Part shown: positions 55,314 to 63,464 of the stretch, one piece after another
Layout: the number at the start of each line of letters is the position of its first letter
Numbering within the stretch: the first letter of the stretch is position 1
NCBI RefSeq assembly: GCF_900095205.1
Contig: NZ_LT606951.1
Location: 1,598,262-1,662,261 of the forward strand
DNA length: 64,000 nucleotides
Direction of reading: 5' to 3'
Origin: Polynucleobacter necessarius
GTDB taxonomy: Bacteria > Pseudomonadota > Gammaproteobacteria > Burkholderiales > Burkholderiaceae
Position numbers and translations under genes: made by a program
Notes under the pieces: model-generated
What the model was told of the DNA's origin: nothing
Databases searched by the model: none
The model's input: only the letters and a program-made list of their open reading frames with translations

Positions 55314-57260
55314 CTAGGAATAATTATTTAAACCCTTTAAATAAATCCAATCTACAACCCCTCCGAGTGGTTGATAACCAGGCACCAATTGCGCCAATAA
55401 ATCTCGAATTTGAACCGGGTCTCCAGCAGCATCTAAGAAACTTTTAAGCTCTACCAGTTTCGACTCTAGCTCACCCCATGCTATAAAGTCTTCATGTGCC
55501 TTCATGATTCTAGGATGTCCAGTGGGCATAGGGTTATCTCCAATTAACAACTCTTCATAAAGCTTTTCACCTGGTCGCAAACCTATGACCTGTATCTCAA
55601 TGTCTCCATCAATATTAAGCTCATCTTTTACAGAAAAGCCAGATAGCTCAATCATCTTTTTAGCCAAGTCCATAATTCTTACTGGTTCACCCATATCTAA
55701 TACAAAAACATCGCCTCCAGAACCCATCGCGCCAGCCTGAATGACCAATTGAGCTGCCTCAGGGATGGTCATAAAATAACGTGTTATTTTTGTATCAGTT
55801 AACGTAATGGGACCTCCAGCAGCTATCTGCTGACGAAACTTTGGCACAACCGACCCAGATGAATCTAAAACGTTCCCGAACCTGACCATAGAAAATGTTG
55901 TCCTAGTTTCTGTAGAAGACAAGGCCTGTAAGATATTCTCAGCAAGCCTCTTAGTCGCCCCCATGATATTTGTAGGGCGTACGGCTTTATCCGTACTGAC
56001 CAATACAAAATTTTTGACCTGATGCCTAGCTGCACACTGCGCAGTAATTAATGTACCAAATATATTATTTCTTATACCTTCAGCCGGATTATGCTCCACT
56101 AAAGGGACATGCTTATAGGCGGCAGCATGAAAAACTGTATTGGGATGCCATGCGCTAAATATAGAATTTATTCTTGCCTCATCGCAGACGGAAGCAATAA
56201 GAGGAATAATTTCAATAGGGTTTTCGTCATCTTGATTTGTAGAATTTAAAAGCTCTTCGTAAATTTGGTATAAAGCAAACTCACTTTGTTCAACCAACAA
56301 TAAAACTTTTGGTTTAAGCAAGAAGATTTGTCTAGTCAACTCACTTCCAATAGATCCACCTGCACCTGTAATAAGCACCTTACTATTTGTAATATTCTTA
56401 CCTAATAATTCTGAGTTTGGATGAACGGCCTCTCTTCCTAACAAGTCATCAATATCAAGCCAACGCAAGTCGGATATAGTCACCCTCCCATGGGCTAAAT
56501 CCGACATGCTAGGCAAAGTCTGCACTAATAGCCTTTGGTTCAAAATGGCATTCAGAATTTCATTGCGTCTTTTTCTTGAAGTAGAAGGAATTGCTAAAAG
56601 TACCCTATGAACATTTTTCCGCCGCTTTAAGTGCGCCAAACATTCAGGATTGTGCACAGGAAGGCCATTCAATGTTTGCCCTTGAATTTTACGATCATCG
56701 TCCAAAAAACCTATGACGATCATTTCCGTACTATGAGCCAAAGCAGCAGCCAACTGACGCCCTGAAGTTCCAGCGCCATAAATCAAAGTTTTAGGCAAAT
56801 TAGTTCTATAAAAATTATTTTTATACAGACCACCTAACCAGTAACTTACTAAAGCCCTAGAGGCCCCTACAGCCAATAAAATTAAAATCGGTTGAATAAT
56901 TCCAATGGTGCGAGGAACACCTAGGACGCCATAGACTGTAAATATCAGAAAATATAAAAAGCCATAAATAATTACAGACTTCGCAACTGCTAATAATGCT
57001 GTCCAACCCGAATATCTAAAAATAGCTCGGTATAGGCCAAAGACACCAAAGATTGGTAAAGCTAATATTAGAGAAACAAAAACTGCAGGCATCGGATCCC
57101 ACTCAGATTCCCCTGTTAAAGCAATCCACTTACCAGTTCGCAGATAAAAAGAAAGTAATACTGTCAGTACACATAGAGATGCGTCAAGAGCAATAGCCAT
57201 GGCACGCTTGACCACTCTAGACAAATGAAGTGTAAAGTTTGTTAGATCCTTAAAATCCAT
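55314..57260 (-). CDS. Membrane-bound nucleotide-sugar 4,6-dehydratase (CapD/WbpM/PglF type)
   Basis: 648 residues. Four N-terminal helices (AIALDASLCVLTVLLSFYLR; FVSLILALPIFGVFGLYRAI; YGFLYFLIFTVYGVLGVPRT; IGIIQPILILLAVGASRALV), a CoA-binding-like Rossmann domain (LIYGAGTSGRQLAAALAHST, VIGFLDDDRKIQGQTLNGLP), then the SDR catalytic domain KVLITGAGGSIGSELTRQIF, NTVFHAAAYKHVPLVEHNPA, FVLVSTDKAVRPTNIMGATK with the Ser-Met-Lys arrangement of inverting/retaining 4,6-dehydratases. It converts UDP-GlcNAc to the 4-keto-6-deoxy sugar, here likely for a second 6-deoxy-HexNAc. Last gene of the operon. Intact. Confidence 0.93.
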   Translation of the reverse strand: MDFKDLTNFTLHLSRVVKRAMAIALDASLCVLTVLLSFYLRTGKWIALTGESEWDPMPAVFVSLILALPIFGVFGLYRAIFRYSGWTALLAVAKSVIIYGFLYFLIFTVYGVLGVPRTIGIIQPILILLAVGASRALVSYWLGGLYKNNFYRTNLPKTLIYGAGTSGRQLAAALAHSTEMIVIGFLDDDRKIQGQTLNGLPVHNPECLAHLKRRKNVHRVLLAIPSTSRKRRNEILNAILNQRLLVQTLPSMSDLAHGRVTISDLRWLDIDDLLGREAVHPNSELLGKNITNSKVLITGAGGSIGSELTRQIFLLKPKVLLLVEQSEFALYQIYEELLNSTNQDDENPIEIIPLIASVCDEARINSIFSAWHPNTVFHAAAYKHVPLVEHNPAEGIRNNIFGTLITAQCAARHQVKNFVLVSTDKAVRPTNIMGATKRLAENILQALSSTETRTTFSMVRFGNVLDSSGSVVPKFRQQIAAGGPITLTDTKITRYFMTIPEAAQLVIQAGAMGSGGDVFVLDMGEPVRIMDLAKKMIELSGFSVKDELNIDGDIEIQVIGLRPGEKLYEELLIGDNPMPTGHPRIMKAHEDFIAWGELESKLVELKSFLDAAGDPVQIRDLLAQLVPGYQPLGGVVDWIYLKGLNNYS

Positions 57261-57287
57261 AAATTGCCTGCTTTATCATGGTCATAG

Positions 57288-57902
57288 TCAATGAGAGACC
57301 CCTTTTTGATGAATGACCGCAAGGAACGTTAGCCATAGTATTTTTATATCAAAACTTAAAGATTGATTCTGAAGATACTCCGCGTCTAAAGAAACTTTTA
57401 CCGCAATGGGTAACTCATCGCGACCGTTAATCTGAGCCCAACCCGTAAGACCGGGCCTCAGAACTTCAACGCCGTGTTGAGTTCTTAACTCAATTAAATC
57501 CTCCTGATTAAATAATGCAGGACGAGGTCCTACAAAACTCATATCCCCCAACCAAATACTAAAAAGTTGAGGTAATTCATCTAAGCTTGATTTACGTAAA
57601 AAGGATCCAATTGATGTCAAATAAGTTGATGGATCACTTAAAAGATGAGTTGCAACCTCAGGAGTATCAATACGCATTGTTCGAAACTTGGGCATCGAAA
57701 ATAAAAGATTATTTTTGCCAAATCTTTTTGACCAATAGATTACCGGACCAGGCGAGGTAAAATAAACTGCGATAGTTACTAGCAAAATTGGCACAAACAG
57801 GATTATTGTTGCCGCTAATACCAAGGCTAAATCGAAGCCACGCTTGACCATATTAAAAGAGTAATTTGGTATACGAAAACATCGTACTAACTTTTTGACC
57901 AA
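57288..57902 (-). CDS. Initiating sugar-phosphate transferase (polyprenyl-phosphate glycosyl-1-phosphate transferase)
   Basis: 204 residues, the short form with a single N-terminal helix hairpin (LALVLAATIILFVPILLVTI). Core: YFTSPGPVIYWSKRFGKNNL, FSMPKFRTMRIDTPE (KFRTM), LLSDPSTYLTSIGSFLRKSS, LDELPQLFSIWLGDMSFVGP, RPALFNQEDL and RPGLTGWAQINGRDELPIAV. These are the catalytic DE(L)PQL and PRP motifs of the WcaJ/WbaP/PglC fold. It loads the first sugar phosphate onto undecaprenyl phosphate. The start overlaps the 2-epimerase by 16 bp. Small PglC-like enzymes commonly accept bacillosamine-type sugars; acceptor here unknown. Intact. Confidence 0.92.
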   Translation of the reverse strand: MVKKLVRCFRIPNYSFNMVKRGFDLALVLAATIILFVPILLVTIAVYFTSPGPVIYWSKRFGKNNLLFSMPKFRTMRIDTPEVATHLLSDPSTYLTSIGSFLRKSSLDELPQLFSIWLGDMSFVGPRPALFNQEDLIELRTQHGVEVLRPGLTGWAQINGRDELPIAVKVSLDAEYLQNQSLSFDIKILWLTFLAVIHQKGVSH

Positions 57903-59014
57903 ACTGTACGATTAATATGGTCCGTATAACTCATTACGATTCTCAAAATTTTCTTAGATACCGAGCCTGCTTCATAGTCCGCTACAGGCAAAAGAGCTCT
58001 TTTGCCATCTTCATACTGATCTGTTATTACTTTTACAGCATCTAAAACGCGTTCGCGCTTAAGACCAGACATAATCAAGGTTCCCACATCCATACCCTCC
58101 GGTCTTTCATGGGCATTGCGAATCGTGATAGCTGGAAGATTCAGCAAAGATCCCTCTTCTGTAATAGTTCCACTGTCGGAAACTACGCAAAAAGCCTCCG
58201 TTTGAAGCTTGTTGTAATCAAAAAAACCGAATGGTTTTGCATATTGAATTAATGAATTCATGGGTTTATTTTGCAATGCATCTAGACGTTTTTGAGTTCT
58301 GGGATGGGTAGATACTATGATTGGGAAATGATATTTCTCGGCTAATCCATTTAAAGAATCAACCATATCCATCAGATTCTGAGGGTCATCGACATTCTCT
58401 TCTCGATGCATGCTTACAACGAAATACTGTCTACGCTTTAGGCCGAGCTTCTCTAAAATATTGGACTGCTGTATTTTCGGCATGTAGTGATCCAGCACTT
58501 CACGCATATGGGAGCCAGATTTAATAATTGTCTCTGGCCTAATTCCCTCGGCAATCAAATAACGTCTAGCATGCTCTGTCAGGACCAAATTAATATCACT
58601 CAAATGATCAAGGACCTTACGATTTAACTCTTCGGGCACACGTTGATCAAAACAACGATTGCCCGCCTCCATATGAAATACTGGAATCTTACGGCGCTTA
58701 GCCGAAATAACAGCCAAGCAAGAATTGGTATCTCCGTACAACATTACTGCATCCGGCTTTTCCAGCTCCATTACACCATCAGATTTTTCAATTACTCTTG
58801 CAATCGTTTGTGCGGCATTATCGCCAACAGCCTCTAAAAAGCAATCTGGTTTCCGAATGCCTAGCTCTTCAAAAAAAAGGTTATTTAACTCGTAATCATA
58901 ATTTTGCCCAGTATGAACAAGAATATGGTTCGTATGCTGATCTAATTCTGCAATAACCCTACTCATCTTGATAAGTTCAGGTCTAGTACCTACAATTGTC
59001 ATTACCTTAAGCAT
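57887..59014 (-). CDS. fnlC: UDP-HexNAc C2-epimerase (FnlC/WbjD type, WecB family)
   Basis: 375 residues. Seen: KVMTIVGTRPELIKMSRVIA, HTNHILVHTGQNYDYELNNL, FFEELGIRKPDCFLEAVGDN, VMLYGDTNSCLAVISAKRRK, IPVFHMEAGNRCFDQRVPEE, NRKVLDHLSDINLVLTEHAR, YFVVSMHREENVDDPQNLMD and CVVSDSGTITEEGSLLNLPA. WecB-family fold; the HTGQNYDYELNNLFFEELGIRKPD run is what I remember as specific to the FnlC/WbjD branch, which acts on the 2-acetamido-2,6-dideoxy-L-talose form to give UDP-L-FucNAc (or the QuiNAc analogue). It overlaps fnlA by 8 bp. Intact. Confidence 0.88.
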   Translation of the reverse strand: MLKVMTIVGTRPELIKMSRVIAELDQHTNHILVHTGQNYDYELNNLFFEELGIRKPDCFLEAVGDNAAQTIARVIEKSDGVMELEKPDAVMLYGDTNSCLAVISAKRRKIPVFHMEAGNRCFDQRVPEELNRKVLDHLSDINLVLTEHARRYLIAEGIRPETIIKSGSHMREVLDHYMPKIQQSNILEKLGLKRRQYFVVSMHREENVDDPQNLMDMVDSLNGLAEKYHFPIIVSTHPRTQKRLDALQNKPMNSLIQYAKPFGFFDYNKLQTEAFCVVSDSGTITEEGSLLNLPAITIRNAHERPEGMDVGTLIMSGLKRERVLDAVKVITDQYEDGKRALLPVADYEAGSVSKKILRIVMSYTDHINRTVWSKS

Positions 59015-60017
59015 TTAACTCTTCCCGAATGAAATCCAACTTTAATAATAAATTCTTTATTTGCTCAACATTTAATTGATTAGTATTGTGAGAGGTGTAG
59101 TCATCAAACTGAGCAATCTTTTCCTCTCCCTCACTAAAGAATTGGGCATAGTTTAAATCTCTGTTGTCAGCAGGGATTCGATAATAATCACCCATATCCT
59201 CGGCTTTGGCCATTTCTTCCCTAGAAATCAGCGATTCATAGAGTTTTTCGCCATGGCGCGTGCCTATAGTACGAACCGGAGATTTAGCACTAAATATCAG
59301 CCTGATTGCTTCGGCTAAATCAGCAACTGTAGATGCTGGCGCCTTTTGTACAAAAATATCCCCCTGCTCACCATGTGTAAACGCATAAAGCACAAGATCG
59401 ACCGATTCTTCAAGAGACATCAAAAAGCGGGTCATATTAGGATCGGTAACAGTTAAAGCTTTTCCTTCTTTAATTTGACTAACAAATAGCGGGATGACGG
59501 ACCCCCTAGATGCCATTACATTGCCGTAACGAGTGGCACAGAAAACAGTCTCTTTTTCAAGCTGGGTACGTGCTTTAGCCACCATTAATTTTTCTGCCAT
59601 AGCTTTAGAAATACCCATAGCATTAATTGGATAAACTGCTTTGTCGGTACTTAGCACAACTACTCTCTTTGCTTGATTGGCGGTTGCAGCGTTTAATACA
59701 TTTTCAGTTCCTAGTACATTTGTTTTCACCGCTTCAATTGGATAGAACTCACAGGATGGAACCTGTTTTAGTGCAGCAGCATGAAACACATAGTCAACAC
59801 CTTTCATAGCAGACAAAAGACTGTTGTAGTCTCTAACATCGCCAATATAAAATTTGAGCTTAGGATTATTTAAAGCAATTCGCATTTCTTCTTGCTTTTT
59901 TTCATCTCGACTAAAGATCCGAATTTCACGCACGTCCGATTCAAGGAAGCGCTTTAAAACGGTCTGACCAAAGGATCCAGTGCCGCCCGTAATCATTAAA
60001 ATTTTATTTTGAAACAT
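59007..60017 (-). CDS. fnlA: UDP-GlcNAc 4,6-dehydratase/5-epimerase (FnlA/WbjB/CapE type)
   Basis: 336 residues, SDR fold. Seen: NKILMITGGTGSFGQTVLKR (TGxxGSFG), RIFSRDEKKQEEMRIALNNP, LKFYIGDVRDYNSLLSAMKG, VDYVFHAAALKQVPSCEFYP, VVVLSTDKAVYPINAMGISK with Met-x3-Lys instead of Tyr-x3-Lys (as in the 4,6-dehydratases), FCATRYGNVMASRGSVIPLF and RTIGTRHGEKLYESLISREE. It makes UDP-2-acetamido-2,6-dideoxy-beta-L-arabino-hexos-4-ulose, first step of the L-FucNAc/L-QuiNAc route. It overlaps the reductase gene by 14 bp. Intact. Confidence 0.92.
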   Translation of the reverse strand: MFQNKILMITGGTGSFGQTVLKRFLESDVREIRIFSRDEKKQEEMRIALNNPKLKFYIGDVRDYNSLLSAMKGVDYVFHAAALKQVPSCEFYPIEAVKTNVLGTENVLNAATANQAKRVVVLSTDKAVYPINAMGISKAMAEKLMVAKARTQLEKETVFCATRYGNVMASRGSVIPLFVSQIKEGKALTVTDPNMTRFLMSLEESVDLVLYAFTHGEQGDIFVQKAPASTVADLAEAIRLIFSAKSPVRTIGTRHGEKLYESLISREEMAKAEDMGDYYRIPADNRDLNYAQFFSEGEEKIAQFDDYTSHNTNQLNVEQIKNLLLKLDFIREELNA

Positions 60018-60882
60018 GCATTACCTCTTGAGATTTGTGCATTGACTTTATTAATTCTGTCCAATTAGGCGCACGGTAACCAGTAATATTACTAAATAGA
60101 TCAGAATTTAAAGATCGATTAATAGAAAGTTCATCATTACCGATGATCTTAATATTTTTTCCGTACTCAATAGCAATTAACCTTAATAGATCATACTTAC
60201 CTATGGGTAGCGCACCAACATGATACAAGCCATGCAAAGAAGGTCTAGGTATTACGTAGTCCCTTATGACCTCTGCAAAAACAATATTTGGCAAACCAGA
60301 GAAAACCGCCTTTTTAAAGCCAGTGCAAGAACCTTCTTGCGATAAAAACCATTCAAGCAACCCGTAGGAACTTTGTAACTCATGACCTATTGTAGAAGTT
60401 CTCAAAGTAACTGTATTTGGATAATCCAAAACTTCACCTAGGTATTTTGTTTTACCGTAAACATCGACTGCATCGGAATGATCAGACTCTACATAGTTGC
60501 CGCGGGATCCAGAGAAAATACAATCCGTACTGATATGTATTAATCGAGCATTGCATAGCTTACATAAATCGGCTAAGCGATGTGGAAGCAAGGCATTCAG
60601 CGGGGCGGCTAATAAAACATCGTCCGCCTCCTTGTGATGTTTCGTCAATCCAATACAGTTAATTACAACATTTGGCCGAACTTCTGAAAATATTCGCACC
60701 AAGGCAGTTTGATCCAAAATATCACTGCACACTATCAAATGCTTTAACTGCTCTTCATTAAAGAACTCTTTCCATCGAACCGAACGAATTGAGCCATAAA
60801 CCTCATAAGCACTCTCATTACTTAGCACTCGAAAAATTGCGCTGCCAATCATACCGCTAGCCCCAAACACTAATATCTTCAT
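60004..60882 (-). CDS. RmlD-like NDP-sugar 4-keto reductase (WbvR/QnlA-like)
   Basis: 292 residues. SDR: MKILVFGASGMIGSAIFRVL, LIVCSDILDQTALVRIFSEV, RPNVVINCIGLTKHHKEADD, LCNARLIHISTDCIFSGSRG, NYVESDHSDAVDVYGKTKYL with the Tyr-x3-Lys site, GEVLDYPNTVTLRTSTIGHE, GLLEWFLSQEGSCTGFKKAV. This is the RmlD reductase plan. The canonical L-FucNAc reductase (FnlB/WbjC/CapF) is about 370 residues with an extra C-terminal cupin domain; that domain is absent here. This points to the RmlD-type reductase used for UDP-L-QuiNAc. It overlaps the glycosyltransferase gene by 4 bp. Intact. Confidence 0.82.
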   Translation of the reverse strand: MKILVFGASGMIGSAIFRVLSNESAYEVYGSIRSVRWKEFFNEEQLKHLIVCSDILDQTALVRIFSEVRPNVVINCIGLTKHHKEADDVLLAAPLNALLPHRLADLCKLCNARLIHISTDCIFSGSRGNYVESDHSDAVDVYGKTKYLGEVLDYPNTVTLRTSTIGHELQSSYGLLEWFLSQEGSCTGFKKAVFSGLPNIVFAEVIRDYVIPRPSLHGLYHVGALPIGKYDLLRLIAIEYGKNIKIIGNDELSINRSLNSDLFSNITGYRAPNWTELIKSMHKSQEVMHVSK

Positions 60883-62120
60883 GTCGATAATTTTCCTTTC
60901 TTGGTGCTAATTATTTCTAAATGATTAATGAGTTGATCCACCAAAATATCATGATCAAAATGGGCTTGATAATAAACCCTTCCATTTTCTCCGATTTGCT
61001 TCCGCTCTTGGGCAGACATTCGATACAAAGATAAAATTGCACCAGCAAGCACAACTGGATCTTCAGCAGGAGTTGAAATTCCAGACCCTGACTCAACGAC
61101 TATCTTGGCACCCTCTCCGTTTAACGATGCAACTATTGGCTTACCCGATGCCATATAAGCCTGAATCTTATTAGGTACAGTAAGCGCAAAAATAGGCTCA
61201 TTAGTCAGAGTAACGAGCAAAACTTCCGCTTTCTGCAAATATCCAGGCATAGCCTCGACTGGAAAACGCCCCGGAAGATATAAATTACTCAAACCTAGAT
61301 CGGTAACTTTATTCTTCAACCACTCCCATTTGCTTCCGGTTCCAAATATAACAAACCGAATTTCTGGCACCTCTTTAAGCAATACTGCGGCTTCCACAAT
61401 AGTTTCAACAGCTTGAGCAGCCCCAACATTACCGGCAAAGATCACTGGAAAACCGGTTTCTAATGATTCAATTTTTTGCCACCCCCCCCCAAATACAGGC
61501 GTCTGAGCAAAACTAGAATCAACGGAGTTGGGATAATAAATTATCTCTTTACCGAGAGCCAACTCAGCAACAGCGCCCTCAAAAGCATGGGATTGAACTA
61601 AAATTAAATCGCTAGTTCGATAAATCCAGCGCACTATTATTTCTATACACCTCAGTATTAATCGGGACTGAACATACCCTGTAGCAGACAAGCTTTGAGG
61701 CCAAAGATCCTGCACCCATATGACTAATTTTTTGCCTTTTAGCCATGAAATAAATACTGCGGGGATTGCTAAAAGAATCGGAGATAAGCCGTAGACGAAT
61801 ACAACATCATATTTTCGCTTGCGCAAAAGTAATGGCCCAAAAAGAACCCCCGAGACAATAAAAGATAGATAATTTAAAGCGAGCTTTAAAGAGCTATTTT
61901 TTCCCCTAGGATAAAGTGGCACTCTAAAAATGGTTGCACCATTCCATGACTCCGATAGGAAACCGCTCGCTTTATAACCTGGAAAAATATCACCATCCGG
62001 ATAGTTGGGTTTACCTGTTAAAACATCGACCTCTATACCTCTTTCAACTAGAGATTTGATTAGCTCATTAATTCGAAATCCTTCAGGCCAAAAATATTGG
62101 CTTACTACCAATATTTTCAT
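60879..62120 (-). CDS. wbuB: Glycosyltransferase family 4, WbuB-like
   Basis: 413 residues, GT-B fold. N-domain: MKILVVSQYFWPEGFRINEL, IKSLVERGIEVDVLTGKPNY, PDGDIFPGYKASGFLSESWN, LKLALNYLSFIVSGVLFGPL, VIWVQDLWPQSLSATGYVQS. C-domain: FPVIFAGNVGAAQAVETIVE, FVIFGTGSKWEWLKNKVTDL, LYLPGRFPVEAMPGYLQKAE and VPNKIQAYMASGKPIVASLN. The VSQYFWPExFRIN start and VQDLWPQSL are the pattern I recall for WbuB, the L-FucNAc/L-QuiNAc transferase next to fnlABC in E. coli. Function from context is therefore likely the addition of this sugar. ATGA overlap with the neighbour upstream. Intact. Confidence 0.85.
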   Translation of the reverse strand: MKILVVSQYFWPEGFRINELIKSLVERGIEVDVLTGKPNYPDGDIFPGYKASGFLSESWNGATIFRVPLYPRGKNSSLKLALNYLSFIVSGVLFGPLLLRKRKYDVVFVYGLSPILLAIPAVFISWLKGKKLVIWVQDLWPQSLSATGYVQSRLILRCIEIIVRWIYRTSDLILVQSHAFEGAVAELALGKEIIYYPNSVDSSFAQTPVFGGGWQKIESLETGFPVIFAGNVGAAQAVETIVEAAVLLKEVPEIRFVIFGTGSKWEWLKNKVTDLGLSNLYLPGRFPVEAMPGYLQKAEVLLVTLTNEPIFALTVPNKIQAYMASGKPIVASLNGEGAKIVVESGSGISTPAEDPVVLAGAILSLYRMSAQERKQIGENGRVYYQAHFDHDILVDQLINHLEIISTKKGKLST

Positions 62121-63439
62121 GCTAGCCCTAGATCTGAGTTGTTAACGATCTTCAGTAAAAGTTTTTCAAGCTCAACTGATTTTAAGCGCCGAGACAATCC
62201 CTGAACAAAAGAATGATTCCTCTTAGAGCAATAATTACCTTCTCGCAAAATATTCAACGCTAGTTCAATTGAATCTGCTTCCTCTGAAATTACCAAATCC
62301 ATCCCCGCTCGCCTAATATAGGTAGCAGCCAAAGCTTTTTCATTTATCTCAGCAATAATTGGCTTATTGGCAGCCAAATATTCAAAAAGCTTAGTCGTCA
62401 GTACACCGCGAGCGCTATGAGAAGAAAAATCTGAAGTCTCGATGAAAAATAGTGCGTCAGCGTGCTGCATTGCAGCTATTGCCTCAACATAAGGAAGTTG
62501 TTGGCATATTTTGATATAGGGTTTGACCTCTGATACTTGCCGAGTGATTGCTTCAACTAAAAGACTGGAATCACCGTAAAACTCAGCAATGATTTTCTTG
62601 CCAGGCTTGGCGTTAATTTTTACTAGAGCCCTGAAAAATCCCATAGGAATTCTGTCTTGAGTAATCGTCCCTAAATAGCGAATGATTATTTCCTTGGAAG
62701 AAGGAGCCATACTCATTTCTTGAAGATGATTCCCGTTTGTTGCCTCAAAAAGAGTGTCCTCATATCCATTTTCAATGCAACAAACCGAGGGATGAAATTG
62801 CTGGTAGTACTCCTTCATTGGCGCCGAAATTGTTACAACTGCATTTGCAGATTTTAAAAGCCAGCGCTCTAGACAGAGCTCTTGTTTTTGAAACCAAGGT
62901 GAACCAGATTGAATATGGCTTCCGCTAAACTGATCTCGATAATCTGCAACCCAGGGTCTTAAAAACCTTCTTTTTACAATCAATCCAGCCAGATGAACGG
63001 GCCATGGTGGACTAGTAGACATTACAACATCTGCGTTCACTAGTTCACTCCGAACATTTTTATCTAGCCACGGATACATAAACTGAAAAGCATAAACTAA
63101 TCTATGGTCAATCAATTGGCCGGTCTTTCTTGCTATAGATCGCTTCAATCGAAGGAGAAAATTACCCATTGGAGATCGATTGTTTTTAGCACCCTCAATC
63201 ATCTGAAAACCCGAGGATGTAGATAGAGATGCTGAGACTAATCCAAAGCCATTTAATTCATATAAACGAACATAATCAGGCACATCTTCTGTCAGCAAGC
63301 CATCGCGACTAGATTTTTTGGACGATATGACGCAAATTTGGTGACCCATTAAAGAAAGGTAGCGAGCAAAAGACTGAATTCTTCTTACGCCTGATGAATT
63401 AAGTGGAGGGAAATAGTGAGCGAGAAATACGATCTTCAA
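62117..63439 (-). CDS. Glycosyltransferase, GT4-like
   Basis: 440 residues. MKIVFLAHYFPPLNSSGVRR, IQSFARYLSLMGHQICVISS at the N-terminus (the YFPPxxSSGVRR opening common in exopolysaccharide GTs), NADVVMSTSPPWPVHLAGLI, RRFLRPWVADYRDQFSGSHI, LLKSANAVVTISAPMKEYYQ, then the acceptor/donor C-domain IIIRYLGTITQDRIPMGFFR, FFIETSDFSSHSARGVLTTK and LFEYLAANKPIIAEINEKAL with the usual EYLAxxKPII block. Sugar specificity unknown. It is translationally coupled to wbuB (ATGA) and follows the polymerase-like gene by 25 bp. Intact. Confidence 0.87.
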   Translation of the reverse strand: MKIVFLAHYFPPLNSSGVRRIQSFARYLSLMGHQICVISSKKSSRDGLLTEDVPDYVRLYELNGFGLVSASLSTSSGFQMIEGAKNNRSPMGNFLLRLKRSIARKTGQLIDHRLVYAFQFMYPWLDKNVRSELVNADVVMSTSPPWPVHLAGLIVKRRFLRPWVADYRDQFSGSHIQSGSPWFQKQELCLERWLLKSANAVVTISAPMKEYYQQFHPSVCCIENGYEDTLFEATNGNHLQEMSMAPSSKEIIIRYLGTITQDRIPMGFFRALVKINAKPGKKIIAEFYGDSSLLVEAITRQVSEVKPYIKICQQLPYVEAIAAMQHADALFFIETSDFSSHSARGVLTTKLFEYLAANKPIIAEINEKALAATYIRRAGMDLVISEEADSIELALNILREGNYCSKRNHSFVQGLSRRLKSVELEKLLLKIVNNSDLGLA

Positions 63440-63464
63440 TGAATTTGCCAGTCTTAATAAATTT

